A stretch of DNA of 64,000 nucleotides from Orcinus orca (Eukaryota; Chordata; Mammalia; Artiodactyla; Delphinidae): contig NW_026044109.1 of the NCBI RefSeq assembly GCF_937001465.1, positions 1 through 64,000 of the forward strand, in the 5' to 3' direction. How positions within the stretch are numbered: position 1 is the stretch's first letter; every line of letters begins with the position of its first letter. Below are positions 63,665 to 64,000 of this stretch, piece by piece. A program made the position numbers and the translations under genes. The notes beneath the pieces were generated by a model. That model saw only the letters and a list, made by a program, of their open reading frames with translations. It did no database searches and had not been told where the DNA came from.

Positions 63665-64000
63665 TCACATACCTGCAGAGTTATAAATGACAGCAATCAT
63701 CCAAAAATATACTGAAGTAACGCTGCCAAGAGGACTTGAAAGCGGGGCAGAATTGCAGGAAACCGATTTCAGAAGGTAGACTGGAATTGCATTTAAAGCA
63801 TAGGAAAAGAGGCAGAACGTCGACAATGATGTACTTGGCCAAAAAGTGCGTATGCGTTGTTTCCTGAATATATTCAGGAAAAAACGCATACGCCCTTTTT
63901 GGCCAACCAAGCAAGCTTGCAAAGGAAATCTGCACTACATTAAAGTCTCACTTCCCCCCTGGTCAAAAGGACCATCTGAAAAAAGTGTAAAATCCAGAAA
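63665..64000 (+). repeat. Satellite unit 40, class B-like, first 336 bp
   Basis: Cut by the window end. AGTAACGCTG and GATGTACTTGG are class B; GACAGCAATCATCC mixes B and S. It ends 94 bp beyond the palindrome, within the L1 relic. Confidence 0.93.
63835..63906. mobile_element. Mariner-like palindrome with only one arm changed (unit 40)
   Basis: The left arm has the class B bases G at 63859 and T at 63847. The right arm has the class S bases A at 63882 and C at 63894, leaving two mismatches. It is either a recombinant between B and S arms or an intermediate. Confidence 0.85.

Larger units (their letters stand above)
1..64000 (+). repeat. Tandem satellite array, ~1,580-bp unit, ~40.5 copies
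   Basis: The same sequence recurs head to tail across the whole window. The start motif TCACAAACCTGCAG recurs with small variants at 462, 2041, 3620, 5200 and onward to 63665, giving 39 full periods: two of 1,579, most of 1,580 or 1,581, one of 1,583, and three of 2,104-2,106 bp. No unique sequence, gene or inversion breaks the array. The period and copy pattern fit the common cetacean satellite in its delphinid length form; that identification is from memory. The array could be pericentromeric or interstitial heterochromatin, which the sequence alone does not show. Confidence 0.97.

Noticed and set aside
1..64000. CRISPR array or bacterial repeat system
   Set aside because: The period is 1.58 kb with near-identical units and no short repeat-spacer pattern.

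Overview
The window is one uninterrupted tandem array with no genes. A unit of about 1,580 bp, always in the same orientation, is repeated from end to end: the tail of one unit (1-461), 39 complete units, and the start of a 40th (63665-64000). Units are phased here on the conserved start TCACAAACCTGCAG. The first two units are 1,579 bp and most others 1,580-1,581 bp. Three are about 2,105 bp because they carry an internal duplication. A vertebrate satellite is indicated. The period matches the common cetacean satellite as I remember it from dolphins and killer whale (about 1,579-1,580 bp in Delphinidae, about 1,750 bp in other cetaceans). I therefore suggest a delphinid whale, without a database check.

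Each unit is a mosaic of old transposons. About two thirds can be read as a decayed LINE-1: the C-terminal part of ORF2 and then sequence like the L1 3' UTR. In unit 1, successive frames give GELGALLC, QPLGRSVWCFL and KWIKKLWYLRTMQYHSAM, then ISLI and a stop where L1 ORF2 ends. A 72-bp near-perfect palindrome interrupts this relic. Its ends, TTGGCCAAAAAG and CTTTTTGGCCAA, look like the terminal inverted repeats of the mariner elements common in whales and ruminants. I read it as a mariner MITE that jumped into the L1 copy before the satellite was amplified. About 450 bp of each unit has no recognised origin.

Layout: units 1-23 (to about 37.2 kb) are nearly identical (class S). From unit 24 onward the array is heterogeneous. 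It contains expanded units X (24, 32, 35), class B (25, 33, 36 and probably 40), class C (27, 34, 37, 39) and class D (26, 38), interleaved with a second homogeneous block (units 28-31). Units 30-33 copy units 22-25 at an offset of about 13.17 kb. Units 35-37 repeat the order of 32-34 at exactly 5,265 bp, so there is nested higher-order structure. Classes B, C, D and X keep more L1-like and mariner-like bases than class S, so S looks like the derived, recently spread form.

The most interesting signal is that inverted repeats in this array stay paired while they change. Base changes in one palindrome arm are matched in the other arm, and the junction of the 0.5-kb duplication has acquired a new hairpin. 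This suggests correction through hairpins or template switching as well as ordinary unequal exchange. None of the open reading frames looks like a protein-coding gene.
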